Source: an uncultured Acetatifactor sp. (GTDB lineage Bacteria > Bacillota > Clostridia > Lachnospirales > Lachnospiraceae). From it: a stretch of 43,945 bases of DNA. This document shows positions 24,095-31,790 of the stretch, piece after piece. The notes beneath the pieces are model-generated. The model saw only the letters and a program-made list of their open reading frames with translations, was not told the DNA's origin and did not search any database. The translations under genes were made by a program, and so were the position numbers. Location: positions 1-43,945 of the forward strand of contig CAJUIA010000033.1 in the NCBI GenBank assembly GCA_910586485.1, read 5' to 3'. Within the stretch, counting starts at the first letter, position 1; every line of letters begins with the position of its first letter.

Positions 24095-24549
24095 GATTTG
24101 ACAATTTCTCCGTTATCATCAATATAAATAAAATCAATAAAATTATTAAACAGGAGCAATAGATAATCACTTAAATCGTACCAATATTCAAAATCATGTA
24201 TAAAGCTACTCATCTTTCCAAAAGAAAATAAATTAATCAGCTCGATCGAGCCGCAAAGACAGCAAATCCAAATATCTTCCTTATCATATTGCAATAAATC
24301 ATCTATACTTTGAGACCTATGCTCAATCAATAACTTTGAAAAATCCGGTCTTAAGCAGCGGACTGGAAGTCCGTTCAGAAAAGAGTTGATTCTATCTGTT
24401 TCACCTCGATCAGCAAACCGATAGTATCTTGTAAAATCAATATGTTCAGAAATAAGGCGTTCTTTTTCATAAGCAACATACTTTTCATGTTCCCTCTGCT
24501 TAAGCTGTCTTTTCAGCAATTCCAAGCGCTTTTTCATATTTTCTTCCAT
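24070..24549 (-). CDS. Unrecognised protein replacing the oxidoreductase in copy 1
   Basis: 159 aa. The N-terminus is a short Lys/Arg/Glu-rich helix (KRLELLKRQLKQREHEKY), followed by a mixed domain with DIWICCLCGSIELINLF and a C-terminal acidic stretch NNFIDFIYIDDNGEIV. No family recognised. ATG at 24549 has GGAGG six bases upstream. It occupies the place of the flavin oxidoreductase gene of the second copy. The last residues (KIERCLK) and the stop are shared with that gene because they lie inside the repeat. The sequence is AT-richer than the core genes, suggesting transfer. Confidence 0.65.
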   Translation of the reverse strand: MEENMKKRLELLKRQLKQREHEKYVAYEKERLISEHIDFTRYYRFADRGETDRINSFLNGLPVRCLRPDFSKLLIEHRSQSIDDLLQYDKEDIWICCLCGSIELINLFSFGKMSSFIHDFEYWYDLSDYLLLLFNNFIDFIYIDDNGEIVKSKIERCLK

Positions 24550-24611
24550 AGCATTCCTCCTTAACAACGCAGTTCAATCCATCCGCTGGCTGTAGGGTTA
24601 GCACATTTTTT

Positions 24612-25259
24612 TCATTCATAATCATCACCCCTTTGTCGCAATCGCATGGTAAACAAGAGAAAAGCCATATTCCAAAACTTTATTTTAGATAACCCCATTG
24701 ACTTATTGATATATTCTTCTTTGTTTGCGGCAAGCTGAATGATTCCGGAAAGCATACCCCAAAAGTTAAATATGGCCGGCATAATTTCCAAGTCCCTTCG
24801 TAAATCCCCTTTTTCCATACCGGATAATAAAAAGCTTTTTATCTTGTCATTTATTTCTTCCCCGATTTGATAAGTTTCCTTTTCTTCCGGCAGATAGTTT
24901 TTGCTCTCAAAATCAATATTGATTTTATCCAATACCATTTTGAAATAAAACGGAAATTCCTCCTGATACTGCACCAGCCCGCGGCAGATCAGGTCATATC
25001 TTGCTTTCGTAGCTTCCTGCCGCATCAGTGCAGAAGATATATAATCGTCAAGCTTTTTCATACTGTTTAATACCAAAATACCGACTATCTCTTCTTTATT
25101 TTCAAAATACACATATAGTGTTGCCTTACTGTATCCGGCAGCTTTCGCTATATCGTCCATAGAAGTCGCGGCAATTCCTCTTTCCATAAATAAAGCCGAA
25201 GCCGCAGACACTATATTTTCCCGATGTACGCTTCTGGGCTCTTTTTTTCTTCGTCCCAT
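24612..25259 (-). CDS. TetR/AcrR-family regulator (intact copy)
   Basis: 215 aa. The N-terminal HTH reads AATSMDDIAKAAGYSKATLYVYFENKEEI (about residues 30-58), the TetR signature. The C-terminal ligand domain is helical (about 70-215). The start is supported by AAGGAGG five bases before the ATG. A consensus promoter overlapped by a 25-bp palindrome precedes it, so it most likely represses itself and the genes that follow. It is the only intact copy; the relative at 28476-28905 lacks 218 bp including most of the DNA-binding region. Confidence 0.92.
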   Translation of the reverse strand: MGRRKKEPRSVHRENIVSAASALFMERGIAATSMDDIAKAAGYSKATLYVYFENKEEIVGILVLNSMKKLDDYISSALMRQEATKARYDLICRGLVQYQEEFPFYFKMVLDKINIDFESKNYLPEEKETYQIGEEINDKIKSFLLSGMEKGDLRRDLEIMPAIFNFWGMLSGIIQLAANKEEYINKSMGLSKIKFWNMAFLLFTMRLRQRGDDYE

Positions 25260-25274
25260 GTGTTCCTCCTTGCA

Positions 25275-25323
25275 ATAATTAAACTTACAGTTTAATTATA
25301 TGGGTAATATTTCGTCTTGTCAA
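25275..25323 (-). promoter_or_regulatory. TetR promoter with operator palindrome (copy 1)
   Basis: TTGACA (25318-25323), 17-base spacer and TATAAT (25295-25300) make a perfect sigma-A consensus. A palindrome at 25275-25299 with 11-base arms (ATAATTAAACT / AGTTTAATTAT) around TAC overlaps the -10. This is the expected place for TetR autorepression. Confidence 0.88.
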
Positions 25324-25427
25324 TAAAATTCTAAAATGAATGCCTGCCTGTCAAAAAGCTTGTGAACCCTAACTACGGGAATTTTACCCGCTCCAACATC
25401 GGAAAATGATAGAAAACCATCAAAAAA

Positions 25428-25455
25428 CCGCTTATAATAACGCAAGCGGCTTTTT
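25428..25455 (+). terminator. Terminator-like hairpin in repeat B (copy 1)
   Basis: CCGCTT and AAGCGG form a stem with a ten-base loop followed by CTTTTT on the plus strand. The same hairpin is present in copy 2 at 29074-29101. Confidence 0.5.
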
Positions 25456-25479
25456 GTGTGCAAAGAAGTGTGAAAGGAA

Positions 25480-25800
25480 TGAAGGAGCAGCAGGCTATCT
25501 TTTTCAATATCCATGAAGCGATTGTAGAGGACGCTGTTTTTATAGGATGCAGGAACTAAGTGCAAGTAACGCCGCCCTGCAAAGGCAGACCGACAAGGTA
25601 TGTTCTCTGGCTTGGTATACTGTGCGGATTGCGGGAGCAATTTGCACTTCGCTGCTTGTAAAAGTTTTAACGGCCTGCAAGACCATTACCGCTGGTCCAA
25701 CTATAAGAGCAACACGGGAAGCTGTACGGCGCACTTTATCCGCGAGGAAGTGTTAAAGCGCATAGAAACTTGGAAAGACGGTACAGCCCTTGTGATTGCG
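25480..25800 (+). pseudogene. Large serine recombinase remnant (zinc-ribbon part)
   Basis: Two pieces of a Tn4451/TnpX-like serine recombinase are readable on the plus strand. First is a stretch reading KEQQAIFFNIHEAIVEDAVF, as before the zinc domain. Then, in another frame from 25604, comes MFSGLVYCADCGS...HYRWSNYKSNTGSCTAHFIREEVL, the recombinase zinc beta-ribbon with CxxC and a later Cys. The catalytic N-terminal domain is absent and the frames do not join. It marks a mobile element that once integrated here; copy 2 of the repeat keeps only the first piece. Confidence 0.8.
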
Positions 25801-25863
25801 GCTATACCGCCTAATCTAAAATTAATTCCTTGTCATCGCAAACCTTGGGTTTTACGAGCTATC

Positions 25864-25887
25864 AAGTGTCATCTCTTTGACACTTTT
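25864..25887 (+). terminator. Hairpin terminator after the recombinase remnant
   Basis: AAGTGTCA and TGACACTT form a perfect 8-bp stem with a six-base loop followed by TT. It is followed directly by a tRNA-like 3' end. Confidence 0.55.
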
Positions 25888-25889
25888 CA

Positions 25890-25916
25890 CGCCCCGAATA
25901 GGACTTGAACCTACAA
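25890..25916 (-). other. tRNA 3'-end-like fragment
   Basis: On the minus strand GTAGG-TTCAAGT-CCTAT looks like a T-arm with a seven-base loop and is followed by TCGGGGC, an acceptor-strand-like stretch. The rest of the cloverleaf is absent upstream. It may be an attachment-site scar from an element that used a tRNA gene, but chance resemblance is possible. Confidence 0.4.
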
Positions 25917-26006
25917 CAACACAGGCTAGGTCGAGTACCCTGCCATTGTATGATATGTAACTGGGACACATGCGGAAACTTTCTTACTCCAGCAAAATTT
26001 ATTTTC

Positions 26007-26333
26007 TTATAGATTCCGTCCTTGATACTGTATTGTTACCACATAGACTGTTTTGTGTGCTTCATCAATGCGGAAAATAGCAATATAATTATCAATCAAC
26101 AACTGTCTGTAACCCTTTCCGGCATATCTGCCCTCGTTACGCTCTTGGTGGGACTGCGGAAAGGTGGCTAGGCTTAAAACAGCTTTCTTAATGCGGTCGA
26201 CTTGCCCTTTAGCATTTTCAGGAGCCAATTTCTCATTTGCAATATATTCGTAAATTTGGTCTAATTCACGGATTGCGTTGGGATTAACCTTTACCTAGTA
26301 TTTATCCAAAATGTTTCTTCTCCAATTCAGCAA
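26007..26333 (-). pseudogene. RelE/ParE-family toxin with in-frame amber codon (copy 1)
   Basis: The reading matches the intact toxin at 43162-43488 along its length (for example RYAGKGYRQLL, YIAIFRIDE, VVTIQYQGR). It starts at the same TTG overlapping the antitoxin end, but has TAG at 26295-26297 where the intact copy has AAG (Lys). Only a 73-residue C-terminal piece could be made from a downstream TTG. RelE/ParE toxins cut mRNA or block gyrase; this one is probably dead, while its antitoxin remains intact. Confidence 0.8.
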
Positions 26334-26565
26334 AAACTATCTCTGCATCAACTGCTTCTGCTCCGTTAGCAATTTCCTGCTCGGACTCGAAAATGGCTTG
26401 ATCAATGCGATTCATTCTCGCAAATTTATCATACAATTCACTGCTCATTACAACCAAGTCGCTATATCCGTTTTTAGTAATAAAAATAGGCTCTTGTTCC
26501 TTGTGTGCAATATTGGAAATTTCGGTTGTATTGCGTAAATCCTTGATAGGCATAATAAGCGGCAT
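26302..26565 (-). CDS. Phd/YefM-family antitoxin
   Basis: 87 aa. The N-terminus MPLIMPIKDLRNTTEISN and EPIFITKNGYSDLVVMS fit the Phd/YefM DNA-binding fold, and the C-terminus (EQEIANGAEAVDAEIVFAELEKKHFG) is the toxin-binding tail. ATG at 26565 has AAGGAG nine bases upstream; a longer reading to 26592 has no support. The paired toxin gene downstream carries a nonsense codon. A truncated relative of this antitoxin lies at 43457-43550. Confidence 0.85.
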   Translation of the reverse strand: MPLIMPIKDLRNTTEISNIAHKEQEPIFITKNGYSDLVVMSSELYDKFARMNRIDQAIFESEQEIANGAEAVDAEIVFAELEKKHFG

Positions 26566-26733
26566 AATGCTTCGCTCCTTTCTTTGACACAATTATAGCA
26601 TAATTATGTCCATGCAACAATAAAAAATGCAGCATAATGCAAATTTAGTATATGTCATAGAATTAAAAAATCGAAAAATATATAGAATGGCAATACATAA
26701 ATTATTTTCCAGACAATAAAGCCCCTCAACCCT

Positions 26734-27117
26734 TCTCCTGTGGTTTATCGTACTCCTGCAACGTCCGTACAGTCTGCCGATTGCTTCATCACGATAGCCA
26801 ATAAAGTAATAAAGCAACAGAACTTCCTGTCTTAATTCCGGTAATCTTCATAATGCCGTTGCCAACCGTTCATCATCAACGATAACTTCCCTTCCCGACA
26901 CAAGAAATACAGTCGGTCTGTCCTGCTTTTCAAAATAGCTGTCCATAGCAGACGGTTCAAAATATCTTTCGGACATCAGATAGTCGAGGGATATTTCCCA
27001 TTCTTCTTTCCGCTTCAAATCCCGCCATGCGTTCATGGCTTCATGGCGCAGGACAATCTTGCAGAACGCATGAAACGCATACTCGATATGCTCCATGAAC
27101 TGTTCAGAATATCTCAT
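26734..27117 (-). pseudogene. ICE-type small sigma-70-like factor, nonsense and truncated
   Basis: The N-terminal reading MRYSEQFMEHIEYAFHAFCK and later ERYFEPSAMDSYF, DRPTVFLVSGREVIVDDERLATAL match the small sigma-like protein of Tn916/Tn1549-type conjugative elements. At 26850 an in-frame TGA interrupts it; the same frame then continues RLPELRQEVLLLYYFIGYRDEAIGRLYGRCRSTIN, the region-4 part, before homology ends near 26734. The gene is therefore broken by a stop and lacks its end. Confidence 0.8.
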
Positions 27118-27307
27118 TTTCTCTCACCCCCAGACTTTCTTCCCAGTAGGGGGCTATTACAACAAACGCCCATACAGCATAAAGCGGTACAAGTCAATAG
27201 CTATCCGATTTTGTTGTTGACATACTTTGTATTTCATCACGATTTTCTTTATTAGCCGCAATATACAATCTGCCGACTTTATAGAAATAGCTTTCCTGAA
27301 CATAAAG

Positions 27308-27350
27308 AGAGCCGACAAATCTGTGATTTTCTCGCAAAACTGTCGGCTCT
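27308..27350 (-). terminator. Hairpin downstream of the KTR remnant
   Basis: AGAGCCGACA and TGTCGGCTCT form a perfect 10-bp stem with a 23-base loop, followed on the minus strand by CTTTATG. It lies about 38 bases after the KTR stop codon. Confidence 0.55.
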
Positions 27351-27387
27351 GCGTCTTATATGCGTCTGGCTCTTAACATTATTCAAA

Positions 27388-27512
27388 TTATTTCTTGATA
27401 ACAGTTATATGTAATTCTTTTACATCAATCAAATTTTCCTGTTTACATTTCGGACAGTAAAGGGGAAAATTTTTCAGTTCTGTATCAAGCCGTCTGTTTT
27501 CCCGTTCATTTT
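27388..27512 (-). pseudogene. Cysteine-rich KTR protein remnant
   Basis: The minus-strand frame reads ENERENRRLDTELKNFPLYC then PKCKQENLIDVKELHITVIK. This is the C-terminal half of the small cysteine-rich KTR proteins of Tn916/Tn1549-type elements. The first CxxC and the KTR motif are missing, as if deleted between ENERENRR and DTEL, and no start codon is available. Confidence 0.6.
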
Positions 27513-27917
27513 CTATTTTTCTCCCGTTAAAGCATTTTCAACAGCTTTCTTGATGACGGTGCTTGAATTTGTTGCCCCCGATACAGTGTCAACCTCTATT
27601 TTCTGTTCTTCCAGGATTCTGTCAACGACAACCTCTGCGGGGCCTCCGCGCCCGTTTTTATGCTCCAGAATATCAATGTCAGTAATTACTCCGTTTTGAA
27701 CCGTTACCTTCACTTTGGCATAAACAAAATCCACATCATATTCTCCGACATAAACTCCGTCAGGAACATTGGAAATATCTAAATTACGAAACGTTGTTTC
27801 TTTTACTGCCCTTTTATAATCTGCCACACTTTTCAGATAAACCACCGTAAAGATCAAAGCAATAAGCAAAACAAGAATTGCTGTAAATGACAGGATTCTT
27901 TTTCGGGATGATTTCAT
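27513..27917 (-). CDS. FMN-binding domain protein (copy 2)
   Basis: 134 aa, the same protein as at 23675-24073 with a C-terminal GEK extension instead of a stop after TG. It has an N-terminal membrane helix and an FMN attachment motif DTVSGATNSS. The ATG at 27917 overlaps the stop of the flavin oxidoreductase gene (ATGA). Here the ancestral partner, the oxidoreductase, is still present, so the pair may pass electrons from NAD(P)H to an extracytoplasmic FMN; that chain is inference. Confidence 0.88.
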   Translation of the reverse strand: MKSSRKRILSFTAILVLLIALIFTVVYLKSVADYKRAVKETTFRNLDISNVPDGVYVGEYDVDFVYAKVKVTVQNGVITDIDILEHKNGRGGPAEVVVDRILEEQKIEVDTVSGATNSSTVIKKAVENALTGEK

Positions 27918-27938
27918 TTCAGACACCTCTCAATCTTT
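27532..27938. repeat. Direct repeat A, copy 2
   Basis: 407 bp matching 23688-24094. It includes most of the FMN-binding gene and the last codons of the oxidoreductase gene. Confidence 0.95.
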
Positions 27939-28483
27939 TTTGTTATCCGCTTTGGCAGTCCTTTCTTATTCTTTGCATTTGCACATACCACTTTTCCCGC
28001 CGGTTTCATGCCTGCGATCTTGAAAAATTCGTCCATACTGCGGATCGCCCCTCTGCTCTGTCCGAATATCCACGAAAAAGGCGCGGGAGTATTGCAGGAA
28101 GTCAAAATCATATATTGCTTCCCCCGTAAGCGTGGTTTTGGAAATGTATCTGTTTCTTCCATAGCCGTTCCCAACAATCGGTCAAATAAGTTTTTGACAG
28201 GAGCCGGAACATTCGCCCAATAGACAGGGGCGGCAAGGATAACAAGCTGACTCTTATGTAATAACAGAGCAATTTCCTGTATATCATCTTTCTGGATGCA
28301 AATATGCGTATCCATACAAATCCGGCAGCCTGTGCAGAAAGACAGTTCCTTTTCATATAGATTGATTTTCGTTACAGCATACCCCGCCTGTTCAGCTTTA
28401 TGAACTGCCAAATTCAACATGGCGGCTGTCGTTCCGTTTGTATGAGGACTGCCTAAAATGGCAAGCACATTTTTTTCATTCAT
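27914..28483 (-). CDS. NAD(P)H-dependent flavin oxidoreductase (flavodoxin fold)
   Basis: 189 aa. The N-terminus VLAILGSPHTNGTTAAMLN is the FMN-phosphate loop of NADPH-dependent FMN reductases. It is followed by CTGCRICMDTHICIQKDD, a cysteine-rich insertion typical of iron-sulfur-flavoprotein-like members, then APVYWANVPAPVKNLFDR. The ATG at 28483 is favoured (AAAGGGG about eight bases upstream) over closely spaced GTG/ATG codons. It lies between the TetR remnant and the FMN-binding gene. In the other copy this gene is replaced, with only its first and last codons left. Confidence 0.88.
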   Translation of the reverse strand: MNEKNVLAILGSPHTNGTTAAMLNLAVHKAEQAGYAVTKINLYEKELSFCTGCRICMDTHICIQKDDIQEIALLLHKSQLVILAAPVYWANVPAPVKNLFDRLLGTAMEETDTFPKPRLRGKQYMILTSCNTPAPFSWIFGQSRGAIRSMDEFFKIAGMKPAGKVVCANAKNKKGLPKRITKKIERCLK

Positions 28484-28905
28484 AATCATCACCCCTTTGT
28501 CGCAATCGCATGGTAAACAAGAGAAAAGCCATATTCCAAAACTTTATTTTAGATAACCCCATTGACTTATTGATATATTCTTCTTTGTTTGCGGCAAGCT
28601 GAATGATTCCGGAAAGCATACCCCAAAAGTTAAATATGGCCGGCATAATTTCCAAGTCCCTTCGTAAATCCCCTTTTTCCATACCGGATAACAAAAAGCT
28701 TTTTATCTTCTCATTTATTTCTTCCCCAATTTGATAAGTTTCCTTTTCTTCCGGCAGATAGTTTTTGCTCTCAAAATTAATGTTGATTTTATCCAATACC
28801 ATTTTAAAATAAAACGGCAATTCCTCTTTCCATAAATAAAGCCGAAGCAGCAGACACTATATTTTCCCGATGTACGCTTCTGGGCTCTTTTTTTCTTCGT
28901 CCCAT
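28476..28905 (-). pseudogene. TetR-family regulator, internal deletion (copy 2)
   Basis: Starts like the intact copy (MGRRKKEPRSVHRENIVSAA) and ends like it (MRLRQRGDDYE). A 218-bp loss removes the HTH recognition region and shifts the frame. The C-terminal 114 residues could only be made from an internal start. It cannot bind DNA. Confidence 0.88.
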
Positions 28906-28920
28906 GTGTTCCTCCTTGCA

Positions 28921-28969
28921 ATAATTAAACTTACAGTTTAATTATATGGGTAATATTTCGTCTTGTCAA
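28921..28969 (-). promoter_or_regulatory. TetR promoter with operator palindrome (copy 2)
   Basis: Identical to copy 1: TTGACA (28964-28969), 17 bases, TATAAT (28941-28946), with the 25-bp palindrome at 28921-28945. The operator should still be bound by the intact TetR of copy 1, which would then control both operons. Confidence 0.85.
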
Positions 28970-29496
28970 TAAAATTCTAAAATGAATGCCTGCCTGTCAA
29001 AAAGCTTGTGAACCCTAACTACGGGAATTTTACCCGCTCCAACATCGGAAAATGATAGAAAACCATCAAAAAACCGCTTATAATAACGCAAGCGGCTTTT
29101 TGTGTGCAAAGAAGTGTGAAAGGAATGAGGGAGCAGCAGGCTATCTTCTTCAATATCCATAAAGCGATTGTAGAGGACGCTGTTTTTATAGGGTGCAGGA
29201 ACTAAGTGCAAGTAACGCCGTCCTGCAAAGGCAGACCGACAAGGTATGTTCTTACACATTCTCTCCGGCACATGCAAAAGAAAATTTTTGATCACTACCT
29301 CTATATTTATGCTTTATGGCACGGTTGAGTTAGCAAAACCTCATTTCAAATAGTCTGTTCCACCATCAACAGAGCAGCACCCACAACTGCAAGTTACAAA
29401 GTCATAGCGATATATTGATTCAATAATATCTCCACAATGATTACGTTTTATTTTGCACAAAATCAAAATAGCAATTAGAAAATCAAGCAATACATG

Positions 29497-30942
29497 TTAT
29501 TCTTCCACTGCAAAAGAAATAATATCCAGCTTCCCCTGTTGTATCATCAGGCTTACCGTGCTATGACTGACACCTCCGGAAACATCAATTTTCATTTTTT
29601 CCCATCCTCTACAACAGAAGGACAATTCTCCCATTACCACATCATCAAATAGAATTTGTAAAACTCCCTGTCCTCTGGCTGTGACTGCAATATTTCTTAC
29701 ATTTGACAGATCAAAGTAGCGGTAGACCAGCTTTGTTCCTTTCTTTGCATTTGCCACAAAGCGCTCTGCCCCCTCGTGGCTTACCATTGGTATGTCCTTT
29801 CGCTGCTGATTGGCAATATGAGGCATATGACCGTTAGTCAGATGACAGCAGATGGCGGCAGGATAAATACCGTTTCCTGATAAATCACCCTGATTCAAGC
29901 CACAGAAAGTCATTTCCGCCTGCCGGATGGAGCCTCCGGGCAGGATAGTAATCTTTTCCGCGCAAGCCTGTCGTGAGTAGTCTGAACCATGGGTAAGACG
30001 ATGATAAAACACATACCATTGACCATTGATCTTCTCAATGCTGCCATGGGTAGTGCCGGTGGCATTGGCACGGTCTTTATCTCTCCGGCCACCGATTCCC
30101 ACGTCTCCGTTGCTCACCAAAACACCCCTGTAAGCGAAATCTCTATCCGGATAATGACTGACCGCATAGCATAATTCATGGTTCTTCTGAGATGAATAAA
30201 TAAAATAATAATTATCGTTTATTTTGCGGATGGAACTGGCTTCAAAAAAAGCATGTCCCTTAAAGTCTCCCGTATCTGCCATACGTTTGGGGTTCTCTTT
30301 CAATGTCAGCATATCATCGCAGAGCTCCGCTGCGTTAGCTCCCAGCGGACCCGGGTGCTCCGTGAACGCTTTAGCAGGCCGGTCAAAAATTCCAGAATAG
30401 ATCCGTCCCAGCAGCCATGCGTTCCATGGCTTCACACCTATATTGCGGAACGGCCCTGTACCAAAATAAAGCCGGATGGTTCCCTCATCATTCATCACAG
30501 CCGGATCAAAACAGACAAAGTCCAGGTGCGGCGTACCGTCCGGATTACGGACAACTCCATGGTATTGATACTTCCCGTCCGGCGAGTCGCAGACGGCCAC
30601 ACTGACAGGATTCGCATATCCGCCCGCCCCCTTCCATCCGGCCAGGCAATAATATAAATAAAACCTGCCATCGTTGCCCTGCACCACATCAGGGGCATAC
30701 AAATATTTTGCATTCTCATCGTAAAGAGGGTCCTGTGCGGCAGAATAGTTGATGCCTTTGCTGCTCCAATCCGTCAGGTCATGGATCGGTGCCGAGAAAA
30801 ATTCATAATTTTCCATGCAAAAACTCTCGCCGCCCTCCCGGTCATGGGAGCCGAATAAATATACCCTGTCTCCAAATACATGAGGTTCTCCATCCGCAAT
30901 ATAAACGTCCAGGGGCAGGAACGGATTAAAAATCTGTCTCAT
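29497..30942 (-). CDS. GH43-family glycosidase
   Basis: 481 aa without a signal peptide. The N-terminal five-bladed propeller domain carries the three GH43 acids: base Asp17 (YIADGEPHVF), pKa-modulating Asp146 (CFDPAVM) and acid Glu234 (FFEASSIRK). Residues beyond about 360 form a beta-rich accessory domain. GH43 enzymes remove arabinose or xylose from plant glycans and glycosides. It is the last gene of the glycoside operon; its ATG overlaps the preceding stop by four bases (ATGA). Confidence 0.9.
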   Translation of the reverse strand: MRQIFNPFLPLDVYIADGEPHVFGDRVYLFGSHDREGGESFCMENYEFFSAPIHDLTDWSSKGINYSAAQDPLYDENAKYLYAPDVVQGNDGRFYLYYCLAGWKGAGGYANPVSVAVCDSPDGKYQYHGVVRNPDGTPHLDFVCFDPAVMNDEGTIRLYFGTGPFRNIGVKPWNAWLLGRIYSGIFDRPAKAFTEHPGPLGANAAELCDDMLTLKENPKRMADTGDFKGHAFFEASSIRKINDNYYFIYSSQKNHELCYAVSHYPDRDFAYRGVLVSNGDVGIGGRRDKDRANATGTTHGSIEKINGQWYVFYHRLTHGSDYSRQACAEKITILPGGSIRQAEMTFCGLNQGDLSGNGIYPAAICCHLTNGHMPHIANQQRKDIPMVSHEGAERFVANAKKGTKLVYRYFDLSNVRNIAVTARGQGVLQILFDDVVMGELSFCCRGWEKMKIDVSGGVSHSTVSLMIQQGKLDIISFAVEE

Positions 30943-31790
30943 GCTATCCCTCCGTTTTCCAAAATAAAGCGATAAATATCTTCCGCTGCCTTCACTTTAT
31001 AAGATCCGGTAAATACATGAGGCTGTCCATCATAAATCACCAATTCTGCGTGTTCAGGATATAGTTCATTGTAGTAGGATGCCAATTCCTCTGACATGGA
31101 TCTTGGAACAATCGTATCCTCGGTTCCTTGTAAAATCAATACAGGACCGGTATACCTGTTAGCATCCAGAGATGCACCTTCAACCATAGCTTCAGGATTT
31201 AGATTAATAGCAGGATATTGCAAAATAATTCCCTGTATGTCTTCGCTGTGAGTCACAGCTGCAGTCGCTGCTGTTGCACCGCCCATGGAACTTCCCAGAA
31301 GATACATCTTTCCGGCATCCACAAAGTCCAGACTGCTTATCCGGCTTATTACCGCATTCAAGTCCTGTACCTGTCGAAGCACCTGCCGCTCATACGCATC
31401 ATCCACACCCCGGGGGACATCCTTAAACCACTTTATTCCCTGTGGTCCCGTACTCCTGTCCGTCCATCCGTAAAAGTCAAATGTATAGCATACGATCCCG
31501 CTCATAGCAAGACTTTTCAGTGTGGTCATATCCGCTTTATAGTCCGCCTCAGCGCCATGCGCAAAAATAATGGCAGGAAACGGACCGTCTCCCTGGGGAA
31601 TCAACACTTTGCCATAAAGCCGGATTTCGTCATGTTCCACATACAACTCCTGTATCTCATAGTCATATGCCTGTTCTCCCACACATTTGGGAATGCCAAT
31701 AAAATAGTGCAGACAAATCATTGTAATTGCTGACAGAATTACAATCAGCAAAATAATAACTGACAATAAAACCTTCTGTTTTTTCTTCAT
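30939..31790 (-). CDS. Membrane-anchored alpha/beta hydrolase
   Basis: 283 aa. An N-terminal signal anchor (MKKKQKVLLSVIILLIVILS...) places the enzyme outside the membrane. The alpha/beta fold follows with oxyanion region FAHGAEADYK, nucleophile motif GSSMGG (Ser168), an acid in GTEDTIVP and His in GQPHVF. It could be an esterase removing acyl groups from imported glycosides. The start overlaps the preceding gene by four bases. Confidence 0.85.
   Translation of the reverse strand: MKKKQKVLLSVIILLIVILSAITMICLHYFIGIPKCVGEQAYDYEIQELYVEHDEIRLYGKVLIPQGDGPFPAIIFAHGAEADYKADMTTLKSLAMSGIVCYTFDFYGWTDRSTGPQGIKWFKDVPRGVDDAYERQVLRQVQDLNAVISRISSLDFVDAGKMYLLGSSMGGATAATAAVTHSEDIQGIILQYPAINLNPEAMVEGASLDANRYTGPVLILQGTEDTIVPRSMSEELASYYNELYPEHAELVIYDGQPHVFTGSYKVKAAEDIYRFILENGGIA

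Larger units (their letters stand above)
24600..25606. repeat. Direct repeat B, copy 1 (full length)
   Basis: 1007 bp matching 28464-29252. The only length difference is a 218-bp segment (between the AATTCCTC copies at 24955 and 25173) missing from copy 2. It contains TetR, its promoter and operator, a hairpin, and the front of a recombinase remnant. It also keeps the first codons of the oxidoreductase gene (up to AATGTGCT). Confidence 0.95.
28464..29252. repeat. Direct repeat B, copy 2 (218-bp deletion)
   Basis: 789 bp matching 24600-25606 apart from one 218-bp deletion whose ends are the octamer AATTCCTC. Beyond 29252 the copies are unrelated. The stretch from 29253 to the GH43 stop at 29497 contains nothing I can identify apart from an AT-rich hairpin-like sequence near 29406-29428. 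Confidence 0.95.

Noticed and set aside
25320..25640. Minus-strand frames of about 106-109 codons repeated at 28966-29295
   Set aside because: They are antisense to the recombinase remnant and are duplicated only because they lie inside repeat B.
25890..25960. A complete tRNA gene
   Set aside because: Only a T-arm and acceptor-like strand are readable; the anticodon and D-arms cannot be formed.
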